A stretch of DNA of 42,391 bases from Helicobacter sp. 13S00477-4 (GTDB lineage Bacteria > Campylobacterota > Campylobacteria > Campylobacterales > Helicobacteraceae). Under the pieces are notes generated by a model. The model was not told the origin of the DNA, searched no databases, and saw only the letters and a list, made by a program, of their open reading frames with translations. How positions within the stretch are numbered: position 1 is the first letter of the stretch; each line of letters starts with the position of its first letter. This document shows, one piece after another, positions 33,050 to 42,391 of the stretch. The stretch is taken from positions 1-42,391 of the forward strand of contig NZ_MLAS01000014.1 in assembly GCF_002272785.1 (NCBI RefSeq), written 5' to 3'. The position numbers were made by a program, and so were the translations under genes.

Positions 33050-36000
33050 ATGATGAAAAAAATTGTATTTATTTTAATGGTTTTGCTTGTTTGTATAGGT
33101 TTAGCAAAGAAAGAATTTAATATTCGAGATTTTTATAATAATTCACAAGCAAATACACCTCAAAATCCCAATGATTTTAGTGTTCAAGATACTTTGAATG
33201 GAATATTTTCAGAAGATGTTCTTGATGCTGCTAATTCTGAAAATCCAGATTCTTTTAAAGATGCAGAAGTTGGAGATAAATTTAAGGATTCAAAAGGAGT
33301 TAGCAGTTTTGTAGAAGCAGAGAAAAAAGGGACTAGAAAAGAATTGATTACAACAACTGTTGATAAATTAGGTAATATTGCTAAATCGACAGGTAGGGCA
33401 ACTTGTTACATCGCAAGGGGAGAAAACTTTTTTCAATATCAATGTTCCATAAATGGCATCACCACTCCAATTAAGGGTAGTGGAGATGTTGATTCTCCTT
33501 TGAATGCTAAAAAAAGATGTGAAGAAACTTGTATCACCCCAAGTAAATGTGTGGTGGCAACTAACCCTTTGGATACTCAAAAAGAAGATGTAGAAAATAT
33601 TATAACCGATGCGATTGTGCTTTCAAAGAAAAATCCCAAACAACAAATTGAAAAGAATTTTAAGCCAGACAAAAAGACTAAAAATTTTATTTTTACTATC
33701 AAGAACAATGCAGACATGAGGTTTGATTTTTCATATACTGATGAAAGTGGTTATGAAAGGATACTTGCTCGTGGGCTTTTATTGAAAGCTCAAGATGAAA
33801 AGACTATTACAGATGGAGGGCTTGTTAAAAAATATACTATCAACAATAAAGTCAAGTCTATAAAAATGTCATTTTATATTTCTGACAAAGTAGATTTAGA
33901 TCAATATGATGATGAAGATAAAAAATTAATCGCAACTATCATAAAACCAAAGTTGTTGATTCCAAAAATCAATCGTTTCGTATCTGAAGGGATGGATATT
34001 TTTAATAAGCCTGCCCTAAAGAATGCTTGCTCTAAAAAAGATTTGGTTACTTTGAAAGTTGATGGAAGGAATTTTCAAATTTGTAAGACCAATAGCACTG
34101 GAGACAATGAAGATGGAACATTTTCAAATGAAAAAACTTGTTCTGCAAGCTCTTTTACTAGAGGATTTTGCACTTTAAGAGAACCTGCTTTGAATGTGGA
34201 GAGTTTTTTCAATATAAAAGAAGGTTGTTTGGAAGGCACAAAAAATTGCTCTGCAGAAACTTGTAAAGAAGCTAGAAACAATGCAGCACCTATCTTGAAT
34301 GAGAGGGTTTTTGATGCAAAGGGGAATGTAGTTGAAACTATTGTGAATGGAGGCAGGGTTGCTGGAACTATAAGACCTAGAATCATAGCTGAACCCACTG
34401 ATTATGAAAATACTATTGAAACTGAAGGCAAAGATAGGGCTTATATCAATATGATCAATGACCAGCAATATGCCTCTATAACGCCTATTTCCAAAAGTAG
34501 GAAAACAAGTTATGCCATCAAGACAAAGAAAAATCAAATCTTTATTAAAATCAAGCCCAGTGATGATTTTTATGATAAAAAAATGTATGTTTATGTGATG
34601 TTAGCTTTACAAACAGTTGATAAGACAGGTCAAAAATCCAAATTGACTTTAGACAACAAGTATTATTATCTAGCAGACAATTCAGGTAAGTTCCATTCTT
34701 TTTTCCTGAGCAATGGTTACAATGTTTCAAACAATATGGATAATTCTAAAAAAGAATTTGCACATTTTGATTCTGTTTCTAAGATATGGAATGGATTGGA
34801 TAAAAATCAAAAGGCAGAAATTTTTAAAGCCTATGATAATGTTTTAAGCAGTGTCAAAAAAAATAAGTATTTTATTGAAGAAAAATTGATTGATGATAAG
34901 GTAGCTCCTCTTTTGCTTGAAGGTCCTGTCAAAAGTAGAGTCTATGCAGTATCTTATGATTATAGCGATCTTTCTGTGAATACCAATCCTGATAGTGAAG
35001 CTGAAGAACATTTTAGAGTTGTTGGAGAGTTTTATTATCCTATGAAAACAGATAAAGATATTCCTAGCTCTATCCGATCGCTTAATAGTGGAGAGAAATT
35101 AGTGAGGTCGGTAGGTGATATTCCTATGCAGTATGAAATTTCAGTACTTGCTTCTTCTAAGCCACTCACATATCAAGAGATTGCAGATGCCCTTATTTAT
35201 AGGGATACTACAGGTGAAAATTTAATTTATAATTATTTAGATGATAAAAAACATTATATTTCAATCCTTAGAGATGATGCTTTAGAACCTAATCAATTAG
35301 TATCTATCTATCTGACTGGTAATTTAAAAAAGCTTTCTGCATATGCTTCTTTTAGACCTAAGAATGGTGAAGTCAATGGCAAAGATGATAAAAGTGATAT
35401 TAGAGAAAGTGGATATTCTTTCTTATGGTGGGGTAAAAATCAAAGAGATGTGGATAAAGGGAGCATTTTAAATTTAGCTCCAAGTGATAAAAAACCATTT
35501 GCTTATTATGAACACCTTTCGCCTTCATATGATTTGATTCCTTTGTTTGAAGATAAAGATATGTCTGATAAGGCAAGTGAACAATTAAATTTTGGGTATG
35601 GTAGTGGAGATTACGATTCTAGTTCCGATTGTAAGGTGTTTACAGCAGGTGGCATTACGAAGAAAATCTGTTTACCGTGGTGGAGGATTGAAAGAGAATA
35701 TGATGAAAAAATAGACAAAATCATACCTGATAAAGGATTTCAAAAAGCAATGAGGGCTTTGGTAGTCCCAATGGTTGGAAAAATGGTAGAAGTTTGCACC
35801 AAGATCGATCCAAATGCAAATTCATTTTTCAATAAAGACACTCCTACAACGCTTAATTGCACCAGTTATTACAACAAACTCGCTGGAGAGGATTGTTTTA
35901 CTAACCCTATGCAAAAGAAATGCTTTGTAGATAATTGCCCAATCAAAGTGAAGCAAAATTGTAAGCTTAAAAGCACTCTTGATTTTGGTCAAAAAGATGA

Positions 36001-38974
36001 AAAGGGTAATGAGTTGGCAACTTTGAAAACTAAAATAAGTGTGCCTGACAAATCTTCTGCAGACAATAGTGAAATTCAACTTGAAGGCACCCGTTTAGCT
36101 CTCAAAACTTATACCTATGAATGTCCTGCTGTGAATGATGTGGAAATCAATCAGGTATGCCTCCAGACAGAAACAGTAACAATGAATCCAGCAGACTGTA
36201 GTGATATTAGAAAAGATGGAGTAGAACTCAGCAAAGAAGATAAAAGCAAAATAGCAGGCGATATAATAAGACTTAAAAGCGATTACACTTATTGTGATAC
36301 CAATCGTCCTATTATGGATTCTTTGGGTAATTTGACAGGCTTTAAAGGCACCTGTGCAACTAATCAAAAAGAAGTTGTGTGTGGTATCAATCAAGTCCAA
36401 AGGACAACCAGGACATGTGTGCTTCCAATTTTTAAAACCGAGTTATACGATGATGTAAAAACTCAAGAGATTCAAAAAGAGTGCAAAGATGTATCTGTCA
36501 ATATAATGAAAGGTGATGAAGATATTTATGCTAGTGATCCAACTTGTCTGAGAATGAATACGGCAGCTGATTCTAGGAAAGGGATTGTGAGTGCAACATT
36601 TTCAAACAATAAAGTAGGGGGGACTTTCATTGTTTCTAAAAATTACAAAGACACTCAAAAGATAGAATATTGTAAATACGATGGGGTGAAAAGTTCTCTT
36701 TTGCCTTCTGATTGCAGCGATAATGCTCATCAAGTGATGAATTTTACCTCAACGATAACTGATTCTAAAGAAATCCTTTTTGCTGAACAAATAGGGGTTT
36801 TAAGCAATGGAGGGGTTATTTCTGGCATCAAGTCGCTTTATGAACAAGATGTTAAAGTGCATCTTCCTACTAAACAATCAGATACATCTGTTTCAGATAT
36901 TAAAATACCAGAGAAAAGAAAGTATAAGTGTAAAGTAAGAAGAGGGAGAAGAGGCTCAAGTAGTTTTTATCATTTTGATGCTTTGCTTACAGATAAGGAA
37001 TTTAAAGAAATACAAAAAATAATAAGCACAACAGGAAAAATATATGTACTTTCCGTTGGTGGAGATTTCGTGGGAAGAAAAATAGCTGTGAATGGTGATC
37101 ATAGTGGAGATTCTTGTGAATTAAATGGAGGTGCTTCCACTCCAGATGTTGATGTTGTAAAACCAAAACCTCATACGATGGCAGAACAAGCAGGTGGGCT
37201 TTTGAATCTTTCAAATGAATATTGGAAACTATTTGAGCCTTATAAATATCGCTGGAAACGCAGTATTGAAAATAATGATCCTTTGATGACCTTGATAGAG
37301 GATAGCTATAAGGCAAATGTGGATTTTTCTTCTGAAGCTTTGAATGGTATGGTAGGTTATTCTGTTATCCAGCTCATGCCAGAAGTGAGCAGTTATAATT
37401 TTGAGACAAGCAGGTGGTTTGAGCCAGAATTCAAGCTTTATAATATAATGGCAAATAGTCCTGATAAACCTTGGGATTGTCATTGTATTTCAAATTTTTG
37501 CGATTGGTATAAAACACAAACACCTCATGACTATAAATGTCCTTATCACTCATTCAAGGCTCTAAAAGTTTACAACAATGCAACACTAGGATTGAATATT
37601 ATCCTCCCAACCCCTTCTGATTATGAATTTTATTTTTATGATAAAGATGGGAAAGTGATTGCCAAAGAAGATATTCCTCGAACAAAAGTAACTGCACTTC
37701 CAGCTGGTTTTATTCAAGCCCTTCCGTTGGTCTCAAAATTAAGAACTCCAAGAGCCAATGAATTAGAAAAAAAGCTTATCCCAGCCAAAGAAAAAGAAAT
37801 AGCAGATTTGAAAGAAAAATACACGCAACTTTCTCCGATCAAAAAAATAAAAACAATAGCTTATGGATACAACGAACATGCTCAAAATATTGATATTGGA
37901 AAAAAGACAGGGAGAACTAATGATTGGGGGTTTTGGTATGGTGGCAATGGTCCTAGTAAATTAGAACTTTGTGTCAGCAGATGGGGAAAGGAGTCAAATA
38001 ATTGGGGGTATCCGATTGGCTATGAAATAACATTTGAAAATTTTAATGGTGTTGATGATACTCATTGGTTCAATACTCTTGGTTTTACACAATATGAACA
38101 ATGGATCAATGGAGAACTTAAAGAAGATAATTTTGATGACAAGATTAAGATAGATGAAGCTAAAAAATCAATAGATAAAAAAGCTTATGATTTGATTGGT
38201 CGGTTGTCATCACAAGGGGTTCCATTTTCTCAATTAAGTCATGGAAGTTGTTCATTAGCAAATAATAATAGCGATGGACATAGTAAGGATATTGATGATA
38301 TATGTATTTCTAAATTTGATCGCAATGATGTCCCTAGACATCCTTTGGAATATAAAAAAAGTGGAAAGCAGCTTTATCATTGTAAATCAGAAAGTAAATA
38401 TGATTTTAGTCAAGATGAGACTTGGAATCTCTATTATGAAAGCAAAGAAGAGGCTGAAAGGAATGATGATATAGATAATGATATGGATTATACTTGTGAA
38501 CTCGTTTTGGATAGCAATGGAAAACCTATTGATGATATGTCAATCCCTATTCCTGGCTCTGATTATTTTATAAATAATGGCAAAAATACTATTGTTGATT
38601 GTAAATATTACCAGCCCAATTATGAAAAAGAATTAATAAAATTAGAAAAAGAGCTTAAAGAATTACAAGATGAACTCAAAGATGAATTGCCTAGAAGTTG
38701 TAGCAATGATCCTTTTTCTCCTGTAGGCGGAGGAACATTATTTGGCATTGAGACTTTTAATGGAACTTCATCATGTCCATTCAATAGAAGCATGAACTAT
38801 ATCCGCAATTATTCTGTTTATTCTATAGCAGTCATAGATAAAGAAACAGGCGATAGAACTGTTAAAAAACTCACATATCCAATGCCATTTTTAAATCGAA
38901 TCTATTTTACATACCTCAAATCAGTTGAAGAAAGGAAATACAAATGTTGTTCAGCTTATCAAGACAATCATTAA
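33050..38974 (+). CDS. Giant Cys-rich TraN-position protein (1974 aa)
   Basis: Signal peptide at the start (MMKKIVFILMVLLVCIGLAK), then a very long, Cys-containing, Lys/Asp-rich exported protein. F TraN is about 600 residues, so this is roughly three times longer. Near 119-167 lies a module with Cys at 119, 132, 157, 161 and 167 (C-x3-C-x5-C at its end), which recurs in the next protein. More Cys clusters occur around codons 940-1000 (CTSYYNKLAGEDCF, KKCFVDNCPI) and 1100-1180. A coiled coil lies near 1860-1890. The C-terminus ends KYKCCSAYQDNH. Position after trbC and the Cys pattern suggest a mating-pair or adhesin function at the outer membrane. Confidence 0.6.
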   Translation: MMKKIVFILMVLLVCIGLAKKEFNIRDFYNNSQANTPQNPNDFSVQDTLNGIFSEDVLDAANSENPDSFKDAEVGDKFKDSKGVSSFVEAEKKGTRKELITTTVDKLGNIAKSTGRATCYIARGENFFQYQCSINGITTPIKGSGDVDSPLNAKKRCEETCITPSKCVVATNPLDTQKEDVENIITDAIVLSKKNPKQQIEKNFKPDKKTKNFIFTIKNNADMRFDFSYTDESGYERILARGLLLKAQDEKTITDGGLVKKYTINNKVKSIKMSFYISDKVDLDQYDDEDKKLIATIIKPKLLIPKINRFVSEGMDIFNKPALKNACSKKDLVTLKVDGRNFQICKTNSTGDNEDGTFSNEKTCSASSFTRGFCTLREPALNVESFFNIKEGCLEGTKNCSAETCKEARNNAAPILNERVFDAKGNVVETIVNGGRVAGTIRPRIIAEPTDYENTIETEGKDRAYINMINDQQYASITPISKSRKTSYAIKTKKNQIFIKIKPSDDFYDKKMYVYVMLALQTVDKTGQKSKLTLDNKYYYLADNSGKFHSFFLSNGYNVSNNMDNSKKEFAHFDSVSKIWNGLDKNQKAEIFKAYDNVLSSVKKNKYFIEEKLIDDKVAPLLLEGPVKSRVYAVSYDYSDLSVNTNPDSEAEEHFRVVGEFYYPMKTDKDIPSSIRSLNSGEKLVRSVGDIPMQYEISVLASSKPLTYQEIADALIYRDTTGENLIYNYLDDKKHYISILRDDALEPNQLVSIYLTGNLKKLSAYASFRPKNGEVNGKDDKSDIRESGYSFLWWGKNQRDVDKGSILNLAPSDKKPFAYYEHLSPSYDLIPLFEDKDMSDKASEQLNFGYGSGDYDSSSDCKVFTAGGITKKICLPWWRIEREYDEKIDKIIPDKGFQKAMRALVVPMVGKMVEVCTKIDPNANSFFNKDTPTTLNCTSYYNKLAGEDCFTNPMQKKCFVDNCPIKVKQNCKLKSTLDFGQKDEKGNELATLKTKISVPDKSSADNSEIQLEGTRLALKTYTYECPAVNDVEINQVCLQTETVTMNPADCSDIRKDGVELSKEDKSKIAGDIIRLKSDYTYCDTNRPIMDSLGNLTGFKGTCATNQKEVVCGINQVQRTTRTCVLPIFKTELYDDVKTQEIQKECKDVSVNIMKGDEDIYASDPTCLRMNTAADSRKGIVSATFSNNKVGGTFIVSKNYKDTQKIEYCKYDGVKSSLLPSDCSDNAHQVMNFTSTITDSKEILFAEQIGVLSNGGVISGIKSLYEQDVKVHLPTKQSDTSVSDIKIPEKRKYKCKVRRGRRGSSSFYHFDALLTDKEFKEIQKIISTTGKIYVLSVGGDFVGRKIAVNGDHSGDSCELNGGASTPDVDVVKPKPHTMAEQAGGLLNLSNEYWKLFEPYKYRWKRSIENNDPLMTLIEDSYKANVDFSSEALNGMVGYSVIQLMPEVSSYNFETSRWFEPEFKLYNIMANSPDKPWDCHCISNFCDWYKTQTPHDYKCPYHSFKALKVYNNATLGLNIILPTPSDYEFYFYDKDGKVIAKEDIPRTKVTALPAGFIQALPLVSKLRTPRANELEKKLIPAKEKEIADLKEKYTQLSPIKKIKTIAYGYNEHAQNIDIGKKTGRTNDWGFWYGGNGPSKLELCVSRWGKESNNWGYPIGYEITFENFNGVDDTHWFNTLGFTQYEQWINGELKEDNFDDKIKIDEAKKSIDKKAYDLIGRLSSQGVPFSQLSHGSCSLANNNSDGHSKDIDDICISKFDRNDVPRHPLEYKKSGKQLYHCKSESKYDFSQDETWNLYYESKEEAERNDDIDNDMDYTCELVLDSNGKPIDDMSIPIPGSDYFINNGKNTIVDCKYYQPNYEKELIKLEKELKELQDELKDELPRSCSNDPFSPVGGGTLFGIETFNGTSSCPFNRSMNYIRNYSVYSIAVIDKETGDRTVKKLTYPMPFLNRIYFTYLKSVEERKYKCCSAYQDNH

Positions 38975-41900
38975 AAATATTTAGCTTTTTGCTCATTATA
39001 TCCATAGGATTGAATGCTCAAGATTCAAAACAAACATGGTATTGTCCATTAGATAAAAATTATAAAGACTACCAAAAAGGATTGACTTCAGATTTATCAA
39101 AAGCAACTGGTTACAGCACGCAAGATGTTTGCGAAACAGGTTGCAGAGTCCAAAATCATTGCACTGTAATGCAAGTTGCTGCAAATAGGCAATTACTTAT
39201 TGAAGCAAAAGATTCTCTTGATATAGAAGCACTCAATAAGCATCTTAGTGATCTTAAAGGTAAAATAACAGGTTTTCAAATCAAGGTCAATGGTATAGAA
39301 GTTCTTTTGGTGCAAGGTAAAGAGCCTATTGCTTTTACAAATCTCTTTCCAGTTATCAAAAAAAGTGATTTGAAAAAAAATGGCATTAAAGTGGTCTTTG
39401 ATGATAATGTGTTTTCTGTTTTTGCTTTGAAAGGAGACAAGGAGCTTATTCATATTGATAAAGATAGCATGTTTTCAGAAGGTATTTCTGCTCAATATAC
39501 TAAAGAAGGCAACACATCAGTCAAACAAAATGGAAGCCAAAAGATATATGATGGAAAGATTGATTTTTATGACACATTAGGCATAACAAAATCACCTAAG
39601 GGAGTAGAGATTAAAATAGGTGCTGATAGTATTTCTATCCCTGTAAAAAAAGTAGGTTCTAAATTTGAAGGAGAAAAAATTTCTAATTATGAGGGTAGGG
39701 CGGTCAATGAGTTAAATATTGGTGGAAAAAAAATAAGTTTCATCAGTCTTATCAATGGAGATGATTTGAAAAAAACTACCTATGCTATTCAGAGTAACGA
39801 TGGCTTTTGGGATAAGAATTTTCTAATCAATGCGATTTTAAAGAGAGAAGAAAGCTATTATACTTGTCCTTATAACATTTCTGCAAAAGGTGATAGAGGG
39901 GAGAATGCTTTCTCTTCACAAGAGAGCTGTGAAGCTCAATGCACTCTTCCAATAAGTTGTCAGATCAATAAAACTACCTTGAGTGGTGATGATTCTGATT
40001 GTGTGGTTGAAGAAAAACCGCTCAATCCAATCACTGATATTGATGGTAAAACGATTTATCTGTCAAAAGAGGTTACTAAGGTTTGTAAAAAAAGCAGAGA
40101 GGTAGAAATTGGTTGTAGAGAATATACTGAAAAAACAACCACCTTTCCTTCAGCAGATAGTTATTTGAAGAATATACCAAAATTAGAAAAGAATTTAACA
40201 AGGCATGATTTTTCTAAGGCAACTAAAGTATTGGGAGAGGCTTCTATTGCAGAACAGAGTATCCATGTTTTTTCTGGTGAATCTGATTATTGTGATTCTG
40301 GGCTTTTCATAGACAATCCTTCTGTGATGGATATGGCTATCAAGTATGGAGCGATGTTGGCAATGGCTGCTTATGATTTTGGAGCTGATGCTATAAAAAA
40401 TACTCACACTCAATCAATAACTAAAGTAACTGGTGGTGGTGCTCCATATGCCAATACTGCTAAATTTGGCACCGATACATTCAGGGTTGTTTTTACTCCT
40501 TTGGGAGATGCCGTAAAGAAAGGTATAGGGAAAGCTGCAAGTGAATTCCTAAGTAAATCCCTTACTTATTCAACAGAACAAGTACTCAAAAGTGTTGCCA
40601 TTAAGATTGCTAGCACTGCTCTTAGTGAAGCTGTAAAAGATGTTTGTGATCATACAAGCAAAAAAGATGATTGTGGGCATAAAGAAAGCCCTTCTCAAAG
40701 AGGGATAAAAAATAATGCAGCTTTCATTACAAATGGTGCGAGTGTGGGCATAAAAAATAATTCAAGCATCAAGAGTTATAAAGAAATGGAAGGTTCATTA
40801 GATAATGATGATTATAAGGCTATGAAATATGTTGAATGCATGACAAGTACATTTCAATTAACTTACTCTGATTTGGCTAATTATCAATTAAGTGTTGATC
40901 TTGATGATTTAACTCCTGAAGAAAAGAAGACTCAAGAGAGGATATTATACACTTCTACTGAACCGTATCATATCAGTGCAGATGATGTTGCTGTATTGAT
41001 GAAAGCTTTTGCTAAAGAAGATGATGGCACTGTAGATGTAGAACACCTTAATGATTATTTTTATGCCAGGTATAGCTTAAATGAGGTTGTAGATGCTAAT
41101 GGTAAGACATCATATAATCTTTATGCTCTGGCTCCTGAGGATTTATTCATAGCAGCTGAAACAGTTTGTGGGGGAAAAGATGTGATTGAAGATATTCGTC
41201 GAAAATATGGTGCGAGATTTTTAAATCCTGATCTCTCCCATCCAAGCGTTGAATCTGAAGTAAAAAGACAAACTCCAGAGCCTGATTTACCTGGATTGTC
41301 TTCTGATAGCAGTCGTTCAGTTAGCACTGACAATACAGGCAAAATTATTAAAGAACTTGGATTTCAGGTTGCAGATACAATTGCTGGTGGATTTAATCCT
41401 CCTTTTAATATGATAGCTTCTGCTTTTGTGGATATAGCAAGGACAATGTCTAGTGGCAATACTTGTGGTCTTTCAGAAGATGATAAAAGATTTGTGCAAG
41501 AAAGAGCAGATAAGGGAGGAAAAGATGGGAAAGAGTATTTGAAGACAAATTTGCGTCTTGAGGCAGGATTGTGTATACCTGCTAATTTTAAACCAAGTAA
41601 ATTCTTGGGCTTTGAGGTAAGAAGGGACAATACAGAAATAATGTCAAATCCAGCTTCTTTAGGGATATTACAAACAGATTGGTTTGGAGGAGAAAGGAGA
41701 AGGCATTATTATTGTTGCTATGATCAAAAAATCACTAAGATTTTTGCTGAAGGATTTATGCAGCAGCTTGGAAGGAATGTAAATAAAGGCGAATGTGATA
41801 AAATCAGTATTGATGATTTGAATAATGTCAGTATTAAAAAATGTGAAAAAGGAGAAGACCCACAAAAAGACAAATGCTTCCCTGCTGATAAATTTGAAGA

Positions 41901-42081
41901 TTTGACAAATATTTTTCTTCAAGGTGGCAGCATTGGAAGTGATAAGGCAGTTGAATCTATCATCAATACAACAATGAATTTGAAAAAGGAATTGAATAAA
42001 GAGATAGAAGGAAAAGTTATCAAAGAAGAAGAACCTAAAAAAGAGGAGCCTAAGGCTCTTGGTGCAGGAACTAAAGAATAA
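38944..42081 (+). CDS. traN: TraN-like mating-pair stabilisation protein (1045 aa)
   Basis: Starts 31 bp inside the previous gene, with GAAAGGAAA as ribosome site, and has its own signal peptide (SFLLIISIGLNAQ). Cys modules occur at 34-73 (C34, C63-x3-C67-x5-C73) and again around 304-340 (YYTCPY ... CEAQC-x5-C). Near the C-terminus HYYCCYDQKITKIFAEGFMQ and QLG are a good match to the TraN C-terminal block (CCF.SKLARII..QGR.QLG), followed by Cys in KGECDKIS. I therefore take this gene as the true TraN homologue. It is about 1.7 times the F length. The tail is Lys/Glu-rich. Confidence 0.7.
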   Translation: MLFSLSRQSLKIFSFLLIISIGLNAQDSKQTWYCPLDKNYKDYQKGLTSDLSKATGYSTQDVCETGCRVQNHCTVMQVAANRQLLIEAKDSLDIEALNKHLSDLKGKITGFQIKVNGIEVLLVQGKEPIAFTNLFPVIKKSDLKKNGIKVVFDDNVFSVFALKGDKELIHIDKDSMFSEGISAQYTKEGNTSVKQNGSQKIYDGKIDFYDTLGITKSPKGVEIKIGADSISIPVKKVGSKFEGEKISNYEGRAVNELNIGGKKISFISLINGDDLKKTTYAIQSNDGFWDKNFLINAILKREESYYTCPYNISAKGDRGENAFSSQESCEAQCTLPISCQINKTTLSGDDSDCVVEEKPLNPITDIDGKTIYLSKEVTKVCKKSREVEIGCREYTEKTTTFPSADSYLKNIPKLEKNLTRHDFSKATKVLGEASIAEQSIHVFSGESDYCDSGLFIDNPSVMDMAIKYGAMLAMAAYDFGADAIKNTHTQSITKVTGGGAPYANTAKFGTDTFRVVFTPLGDAVKKGIGKAASEFLSKSLTYSTEQVLKSVAIKIASTALSEAVKDVCDHTSKKDDCGHKESPSQRGIKNNAAFITNGASVGIKNNSSIKSYKEMEGSLDNDDYKAMKYVECMTSTFQLTYSDLANYQLSVDLDDLTPEEKKTQERILYTSTEPYHISADDVAVLMKAFAKEDDGTVDVEHLNDYFYARYSLNEVVDANGKTSYNLYALAPEDLFIAAETVCGGKDVIEDIRRKYGARFLNPDLSHPSVESEVKRQTPEPDLPGLSSDSSRSVSTDNTGKIIKELGFQVADTIAGGFNPPFNMIASAFVDIARTMSSGNTCGLSEDDKRFVQERADKGGKDGKEYLKTNLRLEAGLCIPANFKPSKFLGFEVRRDNTEIMSNPASLGILQTDWFGGERRRHYYCCYDQKITKIFAEGFMQQLGRNVNKGECDKISIDDLNNVSIKKCEKGEDPQKDKCFPADKFEDLTNIFLQGGSIGSDKAVESIINTTMNLKKELNKEIEGKVIKEEEPKKEEPKALGAGTKE

Positions 42082-42254
42082 AAATAAAACATTTATCAAA
42101 TCATTGAAACCAAGAATGGAGATATAGAAAATGCTGAATAATATTTTAAAAACTTATCTTTGTTTTGTAGTAGAGAATTGAAAATATCTCAAGAATATCT
42201 AAACACAACTCAAAGCAATCTTTATTACTTTAGGAAAAAAGGTCGGTATTTTTG

Positions 42255-42260
42255 TATAAT
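42255..42260 (+). promoter_or_regulatory. -10 element of the last gene
   Basis: TATAAT preceded by TTTTTG, 28 bases before the ATG at 42288. It means the last gene has its own start, apart from the T4SS operon. Confidence 0.55.
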
Positions 42261-42287
42261 ATTTAAAAGCTAAAAAAGGATTTTGAG

Positions 42288-42391
42288 ATGACTTTAATTA
42301 TTGAAAATTTAGATGATAAGTTTGTCCCTGCGTTCAAAAGCCTAGCTAATGTGTTGAATGCTAAAGTAAAAGATACCCAAGCATTAGAGTG
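42288..42391 (+). CDS. Start of a small protein, possibly an antitoxin (3' end outside window)
   Basis: AAGGA seven to eight bases before ATG. The 34 visible codons begin MTLIIENLDDKFVPAFKSLA and go on with NVLNAKVK. The opening strand 'TLxIENLDDK' followed by an amphipathic helix is reminiscent of small RelB/ParD-type antitoxins common in Helicobacter and Campylobacter mobile elements. With only the N-terminus visible this is weak. Confidence 0.4.
   Translation, partial: MTLIIENLDDKFVPAFKSLANVLNAKVKDTQALE

Larger units (their letters stand above)
28646..42391 (+). mobile_element. Conjugative element with an F-type T4SS (left part; continues past window)
   Basis: From 28646 on all protein genes lie on +, include traW-traU-trbC-traN-type genes in F-like order, and carry a toxin-antitoxin-like tandem. 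No integrase, relaxase or att repeat is visible here, so the exact left edge (28500-28646) and whether it is an integrated element or a plasmid-derived block stay unproven. It lies behind a tRNA cluster, but a receptor gene lies between, so I do not claim tRNA integration. Confidence 0.6.

Noticed and set aside
38934-38974. Frameshift that splits one very large TraN into two genes
   Set aside because: The second frame has its own ribosome site and signal peptide, and both proteins carry their own Cys modules.
42133-42183. 16-codon frame after traN
   Set aside because: Too short, no motif, could be chance in AT-rich DNA.
1-42391. CRISPR array or rRNA operon
   Set aside because: No regular short repeats with spacers and no rRNA sequence seen.

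Overview
The window looks like chromosome of a Helicobacter (Campylobacterota) species other than H. pylori. The DNA is AT-rich, the gene content is epsilonproteobacterial, and two blocks keep the H. pylori order as I recall it: gltX2-yggT-slt-galU-small ORF-murA-aspA-UDG-like (HP0643 to HP0650 region) and dksA-rlmH-accD-recO-cinA (around HP0948 to HP0952). argG, which H. pylori lacks, argues for another Helicobacter. The species call is inference.

Layout. 1-1330 is accessory: the 3' end of a secreted, possibly DUF1561-like protein, a possible structured RNA, and a fragment of a phage terminase large subunit lying directly behind rpoN. 1336-5336 (-) is a tight operon dnaX-tsaE-lptB-rpoN. 5398-6906 (-) holds a YbfB/YjiJ-type MFS transporter behind a wrecked FAD/NAD(P)-binding protein gene. 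7053-8473 (+) has a 4-oxalocrotonate-type tautomerase and a di-haem cytochrome c peroxidase. 8489-17446 (-) is housekeeping: aspA with a UDG-like gene and a periplasmic-binding-like protein, then gltX2-yggT-slt-galU-46 aa membrane protein-murA. 17505-21026 has a flagellin-like helical protein, the cell-shape peptidase csd4/pgp1, argG and a tiny Cys-rich membrane protein. 21030-23744 (-) is accD-rlmH-dksA-membrane protein; recO and cinA/pncC follow on +. Five tRNA genes (Lys, Glu, Val, Asp and a divergent second Glu) follow a canonical sigma70 promoter, then a TonB-dependent receptor with a possible Fur box.

From 28646 to the right edge the window enters a conjugative element. TraW, TraU, TrbC and two very large Cys-rich TraN-like proteins occur in F-type order, so these genes would build the periplasmic and outer-membrane part of an F-like type IV secretion machine. 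The right edge starts a small gene with its own promoter, perhaps an antitoxin.

The most striking feature lies antisense to this element at 29435-30090: two tandem units, each with an extended -10 promoter, a long leader, an identical 32-codon hydrophobic-basic peptide and an intrinsic terminator. A 13-bp long-range stem hides the Shine-Dalgarno site in each unit. Its sequence differs between the units but its pairing is perfect in both, as is true for the terminator; the internal leader hairpin changes sequence and largely keeps its pairing. The same inverted repeat followed by T6 on the other strand would end an antisense RNA. I read this as an apparently undescribed tandem type I toxin-antitoxin module that stabilises the element.
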